This document shows, piece by piece, positions 25,724 to 34,983 of a stretch of 64,000 nt of DNA. This DNA comes from Hyphomonadaceae bacterium TMED5 (GTDB lineage Bacteria > Pseudomonadota > Alphaproteobacteria > Caulobacterales > Hyphomonadaceae): the NCBI GenBank assembly GCA_002173095.1, contig NHBK01000010.1, positions 1-64,000 on the forward strand, given 5' to 3'. The notes beneath the pieces were generated by a model. It made no database searches. It worked only from the letters and a program-made list of their open reading frames with translations, and was not told where the DNA came from. The translations under genes and the position numbers were made by a program. Position 1 is the first letter of the stretch. Each line of letters opens with the position of its first letter.

Positions 25724-27055
25724 TCAGGAAAACGACTCCCTGCGACCAATTTCCTTAGCGAAAAAGTCAGTTGAAAAGCTCAGCAGGCTGAGAAAGCGCT
25801 CTGGCGCGAGATCGCAAACCTTCATGTCAGCGCATTTTTCCAGATGCGGAATGCGAAACGCATTTTCTTCACCCGTCAGAAGGACAGGTAGCGACCGGCG
25901 AACGTCATAATCAGGTAGATCAGAACCAGTCAGCTCTGCCGGAACGCCTCGTTTCCCCCATTGGGCGAGTTTGAGGGTACGCCCCGTTCCCTCTGGAAGC
26001 TCAAAGCCAATCCGGCCATTCCAGACCATCATATTCCCAGCAAAAACAATAGACTGATCCGACTCCGGGATTGGTTCTGCCGCGATCAGAACCTTATCCG
26101 CAGTGCGTTTCATATAGCAGCCACCGAGTGTTCGCCCGCGCTCAAGACCTTCCAGCTCAAGAACCGGTTCAAGGATAGAATTGCGCGGCGCGCGAAATTT
26201 CCCGGCAATGGACGGTAGCAGCGCCTTGAGCAAAACCAGCCGTTCCTCCAGCGTTCGCGACAGCCAGTCAGCTGCACTAAACGCAACCGCACCGCCTACG
26301 TGCCAGCTCAGAGCCTGCCCGGCCCACTCGACTAAAGCCTGACTGATTTTTAATCGACGCGCCGCCGCGAGGCTTTGGGTATCCGCCAGCTGACCAGCAA
26401 GCTGAGGGCGATCAGAAAGCAAGTTGCGGACACGCACACGTTCAAAGACCAGTTTTTCATTCGACGGGTCGTCCACCCACTCGACCTGTCGAGTATGCAG
26501 ATAGGTTCGAAGGTCTTCGCGATCAGCGCGCATAAGCGGCCTGATAAGCTTCAGCCCCATGCCCTCTGGCCAGACCGGGACAGGCGCAATGTCTGACATG
26601 CCAGAAAGCCCCCACGCATCAGACCCTGCGCGCAGACGCATATAGACCGTCTCAAGCTGATCATTGTGTGTGTGGCCTGTCGCGATGGCCTTTACGCCCA
26701 ACTTGCGGGCATGCGCCGCCAGAGCGCGATAACGCGCACCTCGCGCCGCTTCCTGGGTCACCGCTGAGGGATCAGCCCAATTCAATGAAAGAATGTCGTG
26801 CGGCACGCCAAGCTGCGTACAGACTCGCGAGACCATCTGAGCCTCATCACGAGCCTCAGCGCGAAGGCCATGGTCGACTGTCGCCGCAGCAAGGTCCAGG
26901 CCCCACTCTGAAGCGATCTCAGAAAGGGCACTTAAAAGAGCGAGAGAATCGCTGCCACCCGACACGGCCACCAGAAGGGACCGCGTCTCGGGCAAATCGC
27001 GCTGATGCATATCGAACCAGCGCGTCAGGCAATCAGAGATATCCCGGTCACTCAT
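25724..27055 (-). CDS. tilS: tRNA(Ile)-lysidine synthase
   Basis: 443 residues from the ATG at 27055, which has AAAGG about 10 bases upstream; an alternative ATG at 27079 overlaps the end of cpoB. TilS modifies C34 of tRNA-Ile(CAU) to lysidine so that it reads AUA. PP-loop SGGSDS (32-37), DHGLR and ATGHTHNDQLETVYMRL are the N-type ATP pyrophosphatase signatures; the C-terminal region is divergent, as is usual. Essential core gene in the cpoB-tilS-ftsH order. Confidence 0.92.
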   Translation of the reverse strand: MSDRDISDCLTRWFDMHQRDLPETRSLLVAVSGGSDSLALLSALSEIASEWGLDLAAATVDHGLRAEARDEAQMVSRVCTQLGVPHDILSLNWADPSAVTQEAARGARYRALAAHARKLGVKAIATGHTHNDQLETVYMRLRAGSDAWGLSGMSDIAPVPVWPEGMGLKLIRPLMRADREDLRTYLHTRQVEWVDDPSNEKLVFERVRVRNLLSDRPQLAGQLADTQSLAAARRLKISQALVEWAGQALSWHVGGAVAFSAADWLSRTLEERLVLLKALLPSIAGKFRAPRNSILEPVLELEGLERGRTLGGCYMKRTADKVLIAAEPIPESDQSIVFAGNMMVWNGRIGFELPEGTGRTLKLAQWGKRGVPAELTGSDLPDYDVRRSLPVLLTGEENAFRIPHLEKCADMKVCDLAPERFLSLLSFSTDFFAKEIGRRESFS

Positions 27056-27069
27056 GGACCGGGCCTTTG

Positions 27070-28011
27070 TTAATTGCATCCGGCCAGTTGCGACTGAACA
27101 TTCGCCGCCTGAAGCGTGCGATCAGACACGTTCGGATCAACCTGTTCGATACGGCCAAGAAAACCGCAGGCACGTTGCGTGTCGCCTGTTTCGACAAGAG
27201 CGCGCGCAAGCTTGACCACACCATCTGCCCGGCGAGGGTCATCCGGGAAATCACGGACGAAAGAGGTCAGGAAGCTCGCAGATCCTGCATAATCGCCTTC
27301 CTGATAAAGCACTTCGCCCAGCCAATAATGCACTTCACCGGCCTGCGGGTCTTCACCGAACTCGTCAAGGAAAGCGCGGAAAGCCACTTCTGCACCCGCA
27401 TAATCAAAGTTCAGAAGACGGTTGCGGCCAGTTTCATAAAGCGCGCCTGCATCGCCCGGAAGTCGGCTTGCCGGCAGAGACCCAAGGCTCCCCTCTGGCA
27501 GACGTCCGGCAGAATCTCGCTCAAGACGCACATCATCCTCAGTATTGAAGCCGAAAGATGGCGACTCATCTACCGAATTTGAAACAGAGCCGGTTGAACT
27601 CCCCATCAGCTCGCGAGGGTCGGAGCTCGGAACCTGCGGAGCATTGCTTTGAAAGCTAGGGCGCGGCGTCCCCTGAAGGACGGAGTTTTCCGTCGTATTC
27701 AGGCGTTCATTCAGCGCGGCAATGCGTTCATTCAGGGAAAGATAGTCCTGAGTGATTTCCTCACGCGCACGCTCGCTGGCCGAGAGACGGAATTCCAGCT
27801 CTTCGATCCGGCCTGTTAGTCGTGACAATTCGGCTTCGAGATTGGTAATGCGAGCCGTCTGACGCGCCATGACACTCTGCGTGTCTTCAGCTGTCTGATA
27901 GGTTGAACCACCCGGGCCGATACGGATCGGTGCAGCCGACTGCGCAAATGCCGGGGCGGACATCAACGCCAGTCCGAGTGCGACTGCGGAAATGTGAAGT
28001 GCGTTTTTCAT
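27070..28011 (-). CDS. cpoB: Cell division coordinator CpoB (YbgF)
   Basis: 313 residues. Signal peptide ending in FAQS, then a coiled coil of about 60 residues (ARITNLEAELSRLTGRIEELE onward), a low-complexity linker, and a C-terminal TPR domain starting near AGALYETGRNRLLNFDYAGAE and continuing through YWLGEVLYQEGDYAGSA. CpoB links the Tol-Pal machine to septal peptidoglycan synthesis. It comes after pal and a terminator, so it probably has its own promoter. Confidence 0.9.
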   Translation of the reverse strand: MKNALHISAVALGLALMSAPAFAQSAAPIRIGPGGSTYQTAEDTQSVMARQTARITNLEAELSRLTGRIEELEFRLSASERAREEITQDYLSLNERIAALNERLNTTENSVLQGTPRPSFQSNAPQVPSSDPRELMGSSTGSVSNSVDESPSFGFNTEDDVRLERDSAGRLPEGSLGSLPASRLPGDAGALYETGRNRLLNFDYAGAEVAFRAFLDEFGEDPQAGEVHYWLGEVLYQEGDYAGSASFLTSFVRDFPDDPRRADGVVKLARALVETGDTQRACGFLGRIEQVDPNVSDRTLQAANVQSQLAGCN

Positions 28012-28024
28012 GCGTATAACTAGA

Positions 28025-28060
28025 CAAAAAAGCAGGGCTGAAATGAGGCAGCCCTGCTTT
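28025..28060 (-). terminator. Intrinsic terminator of pal
   Basis: AGCAGGGCTG and CAGCCCTGCT form a 10-bp stem with an 8-base loop, followed by six T on the minus strand, between pal and cpoB. Confidence 0.85.
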
Positions 28061-28086
28061 TATTGATGTTACAATGTCAGTTCAGA

Positions 28087-28638
28087 TCAGCCGACCTGGC
28101 CGGACACGATCTGAGTGTGAGCATTCCGGTTGATTTCCCAGGCAGCTTCAGTCGAGCGGCCATCAATCGGACGTTCCTTACCGTAGGAAATCGTCTCAAT
28201 GCGGGATGCAGAGATACCGCGGGACACCAGATAATCTTTCACTGAGTTTGCACGACGCTCGCCGAGGCCGAGGTTGTACTCACGCGTGCCGCGCTCATCG
28301 CAGTTACCTGCAACGAGGATACGAACAGACGGATAAGCCTCAAGCCATGCAGCCTGACGATCGAGAACCGCCATATCATCAGATGTGAGGTTGTACTGGT
28401 CGGTGCTGAAATACACACGCTCACCAACGTTCACGATGAAGTCCTGAACCGTACCCGGTGCCGGACCCTGAACGACTGGTGTCGTTGGAGTTGGCGTCGG
28501 TGTCGGTGTTGGCGTCGGAGTTGGAGCTGGCGGCGGCGCCACTTCCGTTGGTTCTTCAACCGGCGGCCGGGATGCACATGCCCCCAGTGTCAACGCTACA
28601 GCCGCCACAGAAATAAGTTTCAAATTTACAAGCTTCAT
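28087..28638 (-). CDS. pal: Peptidoglycan-associated lipoprotein Pal
   Basis: 183 residues. The ATG at 28638 has GAAGGG upstream; the frame's earlier GTG is not needed. Lipoprotein signal with lipobox LGAC, then a Pro-Thr repeat linker of about 25 residues, then an OmpA-like peptidoglycan-binding domain (VYFSTDQYNLTSDD, AGNCDERGTREYNLGLGERRA with the diaminopimelate-binding Asp and Arg). Anchors the outer membrane to the wall during division with TolB. The long PT linker is a lineage feature, also seen in the S41 peptidase of this window. Confidence 0.95.
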   Translation of the reverse strand: MKLVNLKLISVAAVALTLGACASRPPVEEPTEVAPPPAPTPTPTPTPTPTPTTPVVQGPAPGTVQDFIVNVGERVYFSTDQYNLTSDDMAVLDRQAAWLEAYPSVRILVAGNCDERGTREYNLGLGERRANSVKDYLVSRGISASRIETISYGKERPIDGRSTEAAWEINRNAHTQIVSGQVG

Positions 28639-28752
28639 GTGAGACCCTTCCACAACCTTCTTGCTAAGTCAGTGCTTATGTTCAGATTTTGTCAACTCTG
28701 AGACAGAGCTTCAGTTTCATAAGATTTTTTTTAATCTCGATCGCACAAATCC

Positions 28753-30117
28753 TTAGCGCAGTGTTGGCGACCATGCTGGATCTGATGCATCGCCCGGTGT
28801 ATTCACCCGGCGCAGGTTCCGACCCGTCAGGTCAACCGTATACAGAGCAGGTGCTGCACCCGGACGATCTTCACGGAAGAAAATGATGACGCGGCCGTTC
28901 GGAGACCATGCCGGACCTTCATCCAGATAGGCTTCCGTTAGAAGGCGTTCGCCTTCCCCATCCGGCTCGATCACGCCGATATAGAACCGGCCATTTGCCT
29001 GACGCGTGAAGGCGATCAGATCACCACGCGGAGACCAGACCGGCGTAGAATAATTGCCACGGCCAAAAGTGATACGGCAGGCCACATCGCGGCCACCTGA
29101 CGGGCAGTTACGCATAGAGCCATCTGTGTTCATCACGTAAAGCTGCGGTGAACCACCACGGTCTGAGTTGAACACAATCTGACGACCGTCAGGAGACATG
29201 CTTGGCGATGTATCAATCGCAGCATGGTCCGTCAGACGCGTACGCTGACGGCTGTTCAGGTCCATAATGTAAATATCAGAATTGCCGTTGATCGCCTGAG
29301 ACATGATCACGGAATTGCCATCTGTCGAGAAACGCGGCGCGTAAGTCATGCCCTCAAAGCGGCCAAGACCTTCAGAACGACCGGTTTCAATGTCGAAGAG
29401 ATAGACCTGCGGGCGACCGCGCTCATAGGTCATGTAAGTGATGGTCTGATCAGTCGGCGAAAAGCGCGGCGTCAGAACCGTGTGCTGGCCATTGGTCAGG
29501 AATTCGGCGTTTGCGCCATCCTGGTCCATGATCGCCAGACGTTTCACGCGCGCCGTGCGTGGACCGGATTCAGCAATGAAAACGATGCGGCTGTCGAAAT
29601 AGCCTTCATCGCCTGTCAGGCTGGTATAAATGTCATCTGCGAGCACATGCGCGACGCGGCGCAGGTTTTCAGACGTCGTCACATATTGGCGACCACGGCG
29701 ACCGGACAGAAGATGCTCGGTTTCCAGTGACGTATCCCAGAGCCGGAATGCGACGCGCATACGTCCATCCGGCATGATTTCAACTTCACCAACGCCCAGA
29801 GATTCCGTGTCGATAATGCGCCAGTCTGCGAAGCGCGGCTGCACGAGCACAGACAAATCGCGCTGAATGAAAGAATCCGGCGGCAGCAGATCAAACAGAC
29901 CCGTTGAGCGCAGATCATTGCGCATAATGGCTGTGATCTGATCGGCCAGAGCCTGCGCTTCAGCAGTGTTTGCGTTGAAGTCCGGCAGAGCAACGCGGTA
30001 TTCGCGTGCAGACGCCTGGTTCACTTCCACTTCGAGCTGCGCAGACGCAGGCAGGGTCGCCGCGAGGCAGGCTGAAAGCGCCAGTCCAATGCTGACGACA
30101 GCGTTTTTCAGGATCAT
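28753..30117 (-). CDS. tolB: Tol-Pal system periplasmic protein TolB
   Basis: 454 residues. Start at 30117 chosen for the CGGAGGA ribosome binding site 5 bases upstream and the signal peptide (cleavage after PASA). An N-terminal alpha/beta domain precedes a six-bladed beta-propeller; blades show the repeated pattern FSPTDQTITY, FSTDGNSVIMS, MSPDGRQIVFNSDRGG, WSPRGDLIAFT and WSPNGRVIIF. TolB binds Pal and the TolA C terminus. Follows tolA by 19 bases. Confidence 0.95.
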   Translation of the reverse strand: MILKNAVVSIGLALSACLAATLPASAQLEVEVNQASAREYRVALPDFNANTAEAQALADQITAIMRNDLRSTGLFDLLPPDSFIQRDLSVLVQPRFADWRIIDTESLGVGEVEIMPDGRMRVAFRLWDTSLETEHLLSGRRGRQYVTTSENLRRVAHVLADDIYTSLTGDEGYFDSRIVFIAESGPRTARVKRLAIMDQDGANAEFLTNGQHTVLTPRFSPTDQTITYMTYERGRPQVYLFDIETGRSEGLGRFEGMTYAPRFSTDGNSVIMSQAINGNSDIYIMDLNSRQRTRLTDHAAIDTSPSMSPDGRQIVFNSDRGGSPQLYVMNTDGSMRNCPSGGRDVACRITFGRGNYSTPVWSPRGDLIAFTRQANGRFYIGVIEPDGEGERLLTEAYLDEGPAWSPNGRVIIFFREDRPGAAPALYTVDLTGRNLRRVNTPGDASDPAWSPTLR

Positions 30118-30136
30118 TGGGGTCCTCCGGTGAGAA

Positions 30137-31033
30137 TTAGAATTCTTCATTGAACGTCACGTTTATGTCTTCATTTTGCCAGAGCTCATATTGATCGGCT
30201 GGCAAAGGATAAGGTTCACAATTGGTCACGGCGCGTAGAGCACGTTGCGCTGCTGAGCGCATATACTGATCGCTATTCACGGGCCGTGCAGAGCGGATAA
30301 CTTCCGGGCCACGTGTCAGCCGGCCTTCAGCGTCGAGACGGAATGATACGGTCACGTCCAGATTTTGCCAGTCTGGCAGGTCAGACGTTGAGCGCCAGCA
30401 ATTGGATTGCTCAATGTGGGATTTCACAAAGTCCGTCACAGTGGCCGTATTCGCTGTACGGGCGCCTGCGCCCCGGCGAGCCTCCTGATCGAGGTCTTCC
30501 AATTCCTGAGTCTGGGTTTGAGCGCGCTGGCGGCGAGTATTGTCATTGCGGACATCCTGATTGAGCCGCTCATCCAGCCCATCCAGCAGGTCAGCGAGCG
30601 GGTCAGCAGGTTCTTCACGGCTCTGAACAACTGGCGGCGCGCGTGTTGGTTCATCTTGCGGCGGAGGCTCAGCTGTTTCTTCAGGTTCAGGTGTCGGGTC
30701 CGGCGTTGGCGGGACCTCTTCTTCAGCTGGCTCTTCGATCGGCGGAACGTCCTCGACCTCTGGCTCGGCTTCTGGCTGAGGCGTCACTTCCGCCTGAGCG
30801 ACCGGTTCGTCTTCGCCTTCTTCGGATTGAAGATCGTCTTCAGGCTCGGGTTCCGGTGTCGGCTCTGGCCGCACCACTTCTTCAATATTCGTCACATCCG
30901 CCAGCGATACGATATCCAGCGGCACATCCACATACGTTTCCGAAGATCCACGCGGCGCATTGGTCCAGACAAACAGTCCGGACGCCCCGAGAACGAGGTG
31001 TGCCAATACGGAAACGGGGAGCGAATATTTCAT
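30137..31033 (-). CDS. tolA: Tol-Pal inner-membrane protein TolA
   Basis: 298 residues. One N-terminal transmembrane helix (about 5-24), then a long Glu/Pro-rich stretch (about 45-145) in place of the Ala/Lys helix of enteric TolA, then a basic coiled segment and a C-terminal TolA/TonB-like domain (SNCWRSTSDLPDWQ, VIRSARPVNSD, ALRAVTNCEPYPLP, a conserved Cys pair). It spans the periplasm to contact TolB and Pal. Operon position between tolR and tolB supports the call, since sequence identity to enteric TolA is low. Confidence 0.88.
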   Translation of the reverse strand: MKYSLPVSVLAHLVLGASGLFVWTNAPRGSSETYVDVPLDIVSLADVTNIEEVVRPEPTPEPEPEDDLQSEEGEDEPVAQAEVTPQPEAEPEVEDVPPIEEPAEEEVPPTPDPTPEPEETAEPPPQDEPTRAPPVVQSREEPADPLADLLDGLDERLNQDVRNDNTRRQRAQTQTQELEDLDQEARRGAGARTANTATVTDFVKSHIEQSNCWRSTSDLPDWQNLDVTVSFRLDAEGRLTRGPEVIRSARPVNSDQYMRSAAQRALRAVTNCEPYPLPADQYELWQNEDINVTFNEEF

Positions 31034-31038
31034 TCAGC

Positions 31039-31482
31039 CTAATTCGAGTTTGAATCGGTCACAATTGCGGCGTTATTGAATCCAGCTGCCTGAATCTCTG
31101 CAAAAACCTGCGCGACGAGGCCCAGCGGCACCACAGTGTCGCCGCGCACGTAAATGCGCTGGTTGTATCCAGTCTCAACAATGGCAGCGAGGCGCGGGCG
31201 CAGCTCTTCCAGGGCAATCTCTTCTTCCTGAAGGAAAAGCGTGCCGTCTTCGGAAATGGTCAGCGCCAGAACTTCACTACTGGATTGGGGTAATGGTCGT
31301 GCCTGCGCATTCGGCAGGGTCACATCAATGCCGGTCACCAGAAGCGGCGCTGTCACCATGAAGACGATGAGAAGCACCAGCATCACATCCACGAAGGGCG
31401 TGACGTTGATCTCTGAATTCAGGCTGCGGCGTCGACGTCCACGACGCCCTCCTCCGCCTCCGCCCTGAAGCATCATGGCCAT
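31039..31482 (-). CDS. tolR: Tol-Pal/ExbD-family protein TolR
   Basis: 147 residues. A Gly/Arg-rich N terminus, then the ExbD/TolR signature SEINVTPFVDVMLVLLIVFMVTAP: a single transmembrane helix carrying the proton-channel Asp. A periplasmic domain follows. With TolQ it converts proton-motive force into TolA movement. It follows tolQ by 3 bases, so the pair is tightly coupled. Confidence 0.95.
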   Translation of the reverse strand: MAMMLQGGGGGGRRGRRRRSLNSEINVTPFVDVMLVLLIVFMVTAPLLVTGIDVTLPNAQARPLPQSSSEVLALTISEDGTLFLQEEEIALEELRPRLAAIVETGYNQRIYVRGDTVVPLGLVAQVFAEIQAAGFNNAAIVTDSNSN

Positions 31483-31485
31483 GGA

Positions 31486-32205
31486 TCAGCCCTCGCCTCT
31501 ACGCTCATAGAGCCGACGGGACAGACGCACGACAAACTCCTGCGTGAAAGTGTCGAGACGATCACCAAACCCGGCAAGCTGAGACGAAAATTTATTGTAG
31601 AAGGTCACGGCTGGCACAGCAGCGACGAGGCCCAGCGCGGTCGCGAACAGAGCCTCGGCGATACCCGGCGCGACAACGGCAAGGTTGGTAGACCCGGTGC
31701 CCGCAATCTCGCGGAAGGAGTTCATAATCCCCCAGACCGTACCAAACAGCCCCACAAATGGCGAAACGGACCCGATGGTCGCCAGTACGCCAAGACCTTT
31801 TTCAAGGCGGGACATTTCACGGTCGGTTGCAGCGGTCATCAGGCGTTCAGCGCGATTGATCAGCGCCTCGCTCTGACTATCGGAGAATTGGCTGATGCGT
31901 CGTGCATCCTGCCACTCACGCTTTGCCGAGGTGAAGACCCGTGCCATCGCCTCTTTGGAGTCGGTCATGATGTGATCATCAAGATCTTCAATCGGCTGAC
32001 CGGACCAGAAGGCTTCTTCGAACTGTTTCGCGCGGCTTACAGCGCCACCGACAGAAAAGAACTTGTCGATGATGATCGCCCAGGACCAGACCGAAAGGAG
32101 CACCAGAAGGCCCATGACGGATTTCACAATGATGTCGGCTCTGAGGAATAGCTCATAGAGCGAAAAATTATGGGAGGTTATGGCCTGCAGGGTTTCTGTT
32201 TCCAT
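31486..32205 (-). CDS. tolQ: Tol-Pal/ExbB-family protein TolQ
   Basis: 239 residues from the ATG at 32205; a TTG four codons earlier is possible. Three transmembrane helices: about 20-45, then a cytoplasmic loop, then GVLATIGSVSPFVGLFGTVWGIMNSF and VAPGIAEALFATALGLVAAVPAVTFYN, the MotA/ExbB proton-channel signature. First gene of tolQRAB-pal. Confidence 0.95.
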   Translation of the reverse strand: METETLQAITSHNFSLYELFLRADIIVKSVMGLLVLLSVWSWAIIIDKFFSVGGAVSRAKQFEEAFWSGQPIEDLDDHIMTDSKEAMARVFTSAKREWQDARRISQFSDSQSEALINRAERLMTAATDREMSRLEKGLGVLATIGSVSPFVGLFGTVWGIMNSFREIAGTGSTNLAVVAPGIAEALFATALGLVAAVPAVTFYNKFSSQLAGFGDRLDTFTQEFVVRLSRRLYERRGEG

Positions 32206-32317
32206 GGGCGCGTCCAACTTTCTCTTATGCTGCCACTGCCCGCACAGAAGCGAGCTTCGCCTGTGTCGACAACCACTTTGGCAAAATCAAGACAAAGCCA
32301 GCGAACTGACTGACTTT

Positions 32318-32779
32318 TCATGATTTGCTTGGTTGATAGACATAATCTTTCAGCAATTCGACGATTTCAGGGATGGGCCGACGTGGTCGTCCATCGGCGT
32401 GGATGGTGGCCGCAGTGATCTGCGCCTGTGCCAAAACCTGACCGTCGCGCAGCACAGCCTGTTCGAACAGAATGCGTGCGCCCTTCACGCCCAGATAACG
32501 GGTTCGCACCCAAAGCTCATCTTCGACATGAGCCGCTTTCTTGAAATCGATATCGGCCTTCAAAATGGTGAAGGCCGCGGGGTCTTCCCGATTGAGCAGC
32601 GACTGATGACTGACACCCGCATCGCGCAAATGGTCCGACCGGCCACGCTCAAAATACTTCAGATAATTGGCGTGATAGACCAGACCGGTGAAGTCAGTGT
32701 CTTCATAATAGACCCGCACATGTTTCCAGTGCTGGCGTTCAGCGTCAAAATTCTGCGCATCAAGATCAGGACAAGTCAT
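32318..32779 (-). CDS. ybgC: Tol-Pal-associated acyl-CoA thioesterase YbgC
   Basis: 153 residues from the ATG at 32779; the longer frame needs a TTG. Hot-dog fold: RVYYEDTDFTGLVYHANYLKYFERGRSDHLR holds the catalytic Asp and the helix signature of 4-hydroxybenzoyl-CoA/YbgC thioesterases. Hydrolyses acyl-CoA or acyl-ACP, probably in lipid metabolism at the inner membrane. Conserved first gene of the tol cluster. Confidence 0.9.
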   Translation of the reverse strand: MTCPDLDAQNFDAERQHWKHVRVYYEDTDFTGLVYHANYLKYFERGRSDHLRDAGVSHQSLLNREDPAAFTILKADIDFKKAAHVEDELWVRTRYLGVKGARILFEQAVLRDGQVLAQAQITAATIHADGRPRRPIPEIVELLKDYVYQPSKS

Positions 32780-32937
32780 GCCCTGCCGGTAGCAGTCTTT
32801 GAGCACCAAGTCATCTGGTGGGAGACCTCAATCCATTTGGGCGTTCAACGCTTAAGCGCAGTCGTCAACTTCGCCGTTTTATGCTAAACTCGTTCACAAT
32901 CGCCCTGCTTTTCTGGCAGGCTGATGGGGGGAATGAC

Positions 32938-34614
32938 ATGAAAAGATATGTTGCGTCGGCCATAAGCGCGCTCGCTTTATTGCTGTCATCGTGCGCTGAC
33001 ACCCAACCACCAGCCAATGAACCCACTCTCGCAGAACGCGCTGGCGCGCCTTTGTTCGAAGGTATGGGGGACTATCACCGGCCCATCACCACTTCAGATG
33101 CAGATGCGCAACGCTATTTCGATCAGGGCATGGTTCTGGCGTTCGGTTTTAATCATGCCGAAGCGATCAGGTCTTTCCGAGCGGCACAAACGCTCGACCC
33201 CACATGTACCATGTGTTTCTGGGGCGAAGCCCTAGTGACCGGCCCAAACATAAACGTCACGGCAAACGGCAAGCCTGTCATGTCGGACGCTGAGCAGATT
33301 GCCGCTTACGCCGCGCTCCAGCGTGCACAGGAATTGGCGCCGAACGCCCCACAAATCGAGCAGAATATGATTGCGGCGCTCGCCAGCCGGTATGCACCCG
33401 AACCAGTGGCGGACCGTATTCCTTATGACCTGGCTTATGCCGAAGCCATGAGCACGCTCTATTCGGCTTACCCGGATGACGACGATATCGCATCAATGTT
33501 CGCCGAAGCATGGATGAATACCATGCCATGGGATTACTGGTCTGACGGCTCAACCCCGCGACCGGAAGCCGAACAGGCTATCGAAGCGCTTGAAACCGTA
33601 ATTGCGCGCAGTCCGGATCATCCGCTCGCGCTTCATCTTTATATCCATGCGGTTGAAGCCTCCGATGATCCGGGGCGCGCAGAGGATGAAGCAGACCGGC
33701 TATATTCCCTCGTCCCTGCATCCGGACATCTGGTCCACATGCCGTCCCATATCTATTTCCGGATTGGCCGTTATGACGATGCGGCCAGAGTAAACATTGA
33801 AGCGGCGGCCGTGGATGAAGCCTATATCGCCGCTTGCAATGCGCAGGGCTTTTACCCGGCGCTTTATTACCCGCACAATATTCATTTTCTCTGGGCCTCT
33901 GCCTCTATGGCCGGGCAGAGTGAAATCGCGATTGATGCAGGCTTTCGAATTGCCGAGCATATTCGCCTTGAAACCATAGATGAGTTTCCGACGGTCGAGC
34001 TCTTCCACACCATTCCTCTGCTCACATGGACCCAGTTTGCCTATTGGGATGAGATACTGAATGCACCTCAACCGCGCGAAGACCTTGGGTATTCCAACGC
34101 GATCTGGCGTTATGCGCGCGGCGTCGCGTTCGCCAGAACCGGCGATACAGAAGCCGCTCATCTAGAGGCAGCTGCACTGGCGCCACTTTTGCTGAATGAT
34201 AAAGTTCTTTATCTGGACGGCGCAGATTATCCGGCGACACTTCTGCTCACCATTGCCAGCCATTTGCTGGCCGGTGAAATTGCCATGGCAGAAGGTGATC
34301 TGGACGGCAGTATTGCTGCTTTCGAAAGCGCCGTCGCCTTGCAGGATACCATGCCGTATATGGAGCCCCCATTCTGGTATTACCCATCACGCCAGTCATT
34401 GGGAGAGGCTCTGCTGCAAGCGGACCACCCAGCCGAGGCTGAAGCCGTGTATCGCGCCGACCTTCAGCACTATCCACGCAATGGATGGTCCACATTCGGT
34501 CTGATGCAATCGCTCAGCGCGCAAGGCAAAGACGAAGACGCAGAAGAGGTTCGTGCGCGGTTTGACATTCTGTGGGCAAACGCTGATGTGGAGCTAACCT
34601 CCTCACGGCTATAA
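32938..34614 (+). CDS. TPR-containing lipoprotein of unknown function
   Basis: 558 residues. The ATG at 32938 follows GGGGGGAAT and opens a lipoprotein signal with lipobox LLSSC; the frame extends 40 codons upstream without signal features. TPR-like helices run throughout: ADAQRYFDQGMVLAFGFNHAEAIRSF near the start, LTIASHLLAGEIAMAEGDLDGSIAAF and ALLQADHPAEAEAVYRAD near the end. CTMCFWGEAL and HMPSHIYFRIGRYDDA are motifs shared by uncharacterised relatives in marine bacteria. Located inside an otherwise conserved ruvB-ybgC junction and read against both neighbours. Confidence 0.75.
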   Translation: MKRYVASAISALALLLSSCADTQPPANEPTLAERAGAPLFEGMGDYHRPITTSDADAQRYFDQGMVLAFGFNHAEAIRSFRAAQTLDPTCTMCFWGEALVTGPNINVTANGKPVMSDAEQIAAYAALQRAQELAPNAPQIEQNMIAALASRYAPEPVADRIPYDLAYAEAMSTLYSAYPDDDDIASMFAEAWMNTMPWDYWSDGSTPRPEAEQAIEALETVIARSPDHPLALHLYIHAVEASDDPGRAEDEADRLYSLVPASGHLVHMPSHIYFRIGRYDDAARVNIEAAAVDEAYIAACNAQGFYPALYYPHNIHFLWASASMAGQSEIAIDAGFRIAEHIRLETIDEFPTVELFHTIPLLTWTQFAYWDEILNAPQPREDLGYSNAIWRYARGVAFARTGDTEAAHLEAAALAPLLLNDKVLYLDGADYPATLLLTIASHLLAGEIAMAEGDLDGSIAAFESAVALQDTMPYMEPPFWYYPSRQSLGEALLQADHPAEAEAVYRADLQHYPRNGWSTFGLMQSLSAQGKDEDAEEVRARFDILWANADVELTSSRL

Positions 34615-34623
34615 GACGTTTGC

Positions 34624-34983
34624 ATGTCAGCACTCCAACCCATTCTTCGCGGCCTGACCCGAAAATGCCCCGCCTGTGGGCAGGGAAAATTGTTTGCCGG
34701 ATATCTGAAGCTGCAAGGCCAGTGCGCCCATTGCGGAGAGACCTTCGACCATGACAGGGCCGCTGACGGGCCGGCATGGCTGACCGTACTTTCGCTCGGC
34801 CCATTTTTTGCGCCTCTGATTTTTCTCTCAGCAATGACATCCGGCAAGGCGGCCTATTATATCTTCCCGCTTCTTCTGATCTTCATGGTGAGTACCGCGC
34901 TCACCCTTCTTGCCTTCATGAAGGGCGCATGGCTGGGCGCGCTCTGGCATATGGACCAGAAAAAGAAGAGCGAAACGCCCTAA
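34624..34983 (+). CDS. DUF983 zinc-ribbon membrane protein
   Basis: 119 residues. GLTRKCPACGQGKLF and CAHCGETFDHDRAADGPAW give the two Cys pairs and the conserved core of DUF983, followed by two transmembrane helices (about 52-72 and 78-100). Common in Alphaproteobacteria, function unknown. Nine bases after the TPR lipoprotein, so probably co-transcribed; its stop overlaps the stop of the convergent Tag-like gene. Confidence 0.85.
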   Translation: MSALQPILRGLTRKCPACGQGKLFAGYLKLQGQCAHCGETFDHDRAADGPAWLTVLSLGPFFAPLIFLSAMTSGKAAYYIFPLLLIFMVSTALTLLAFMKGAWLGALWHMDQKKKSETP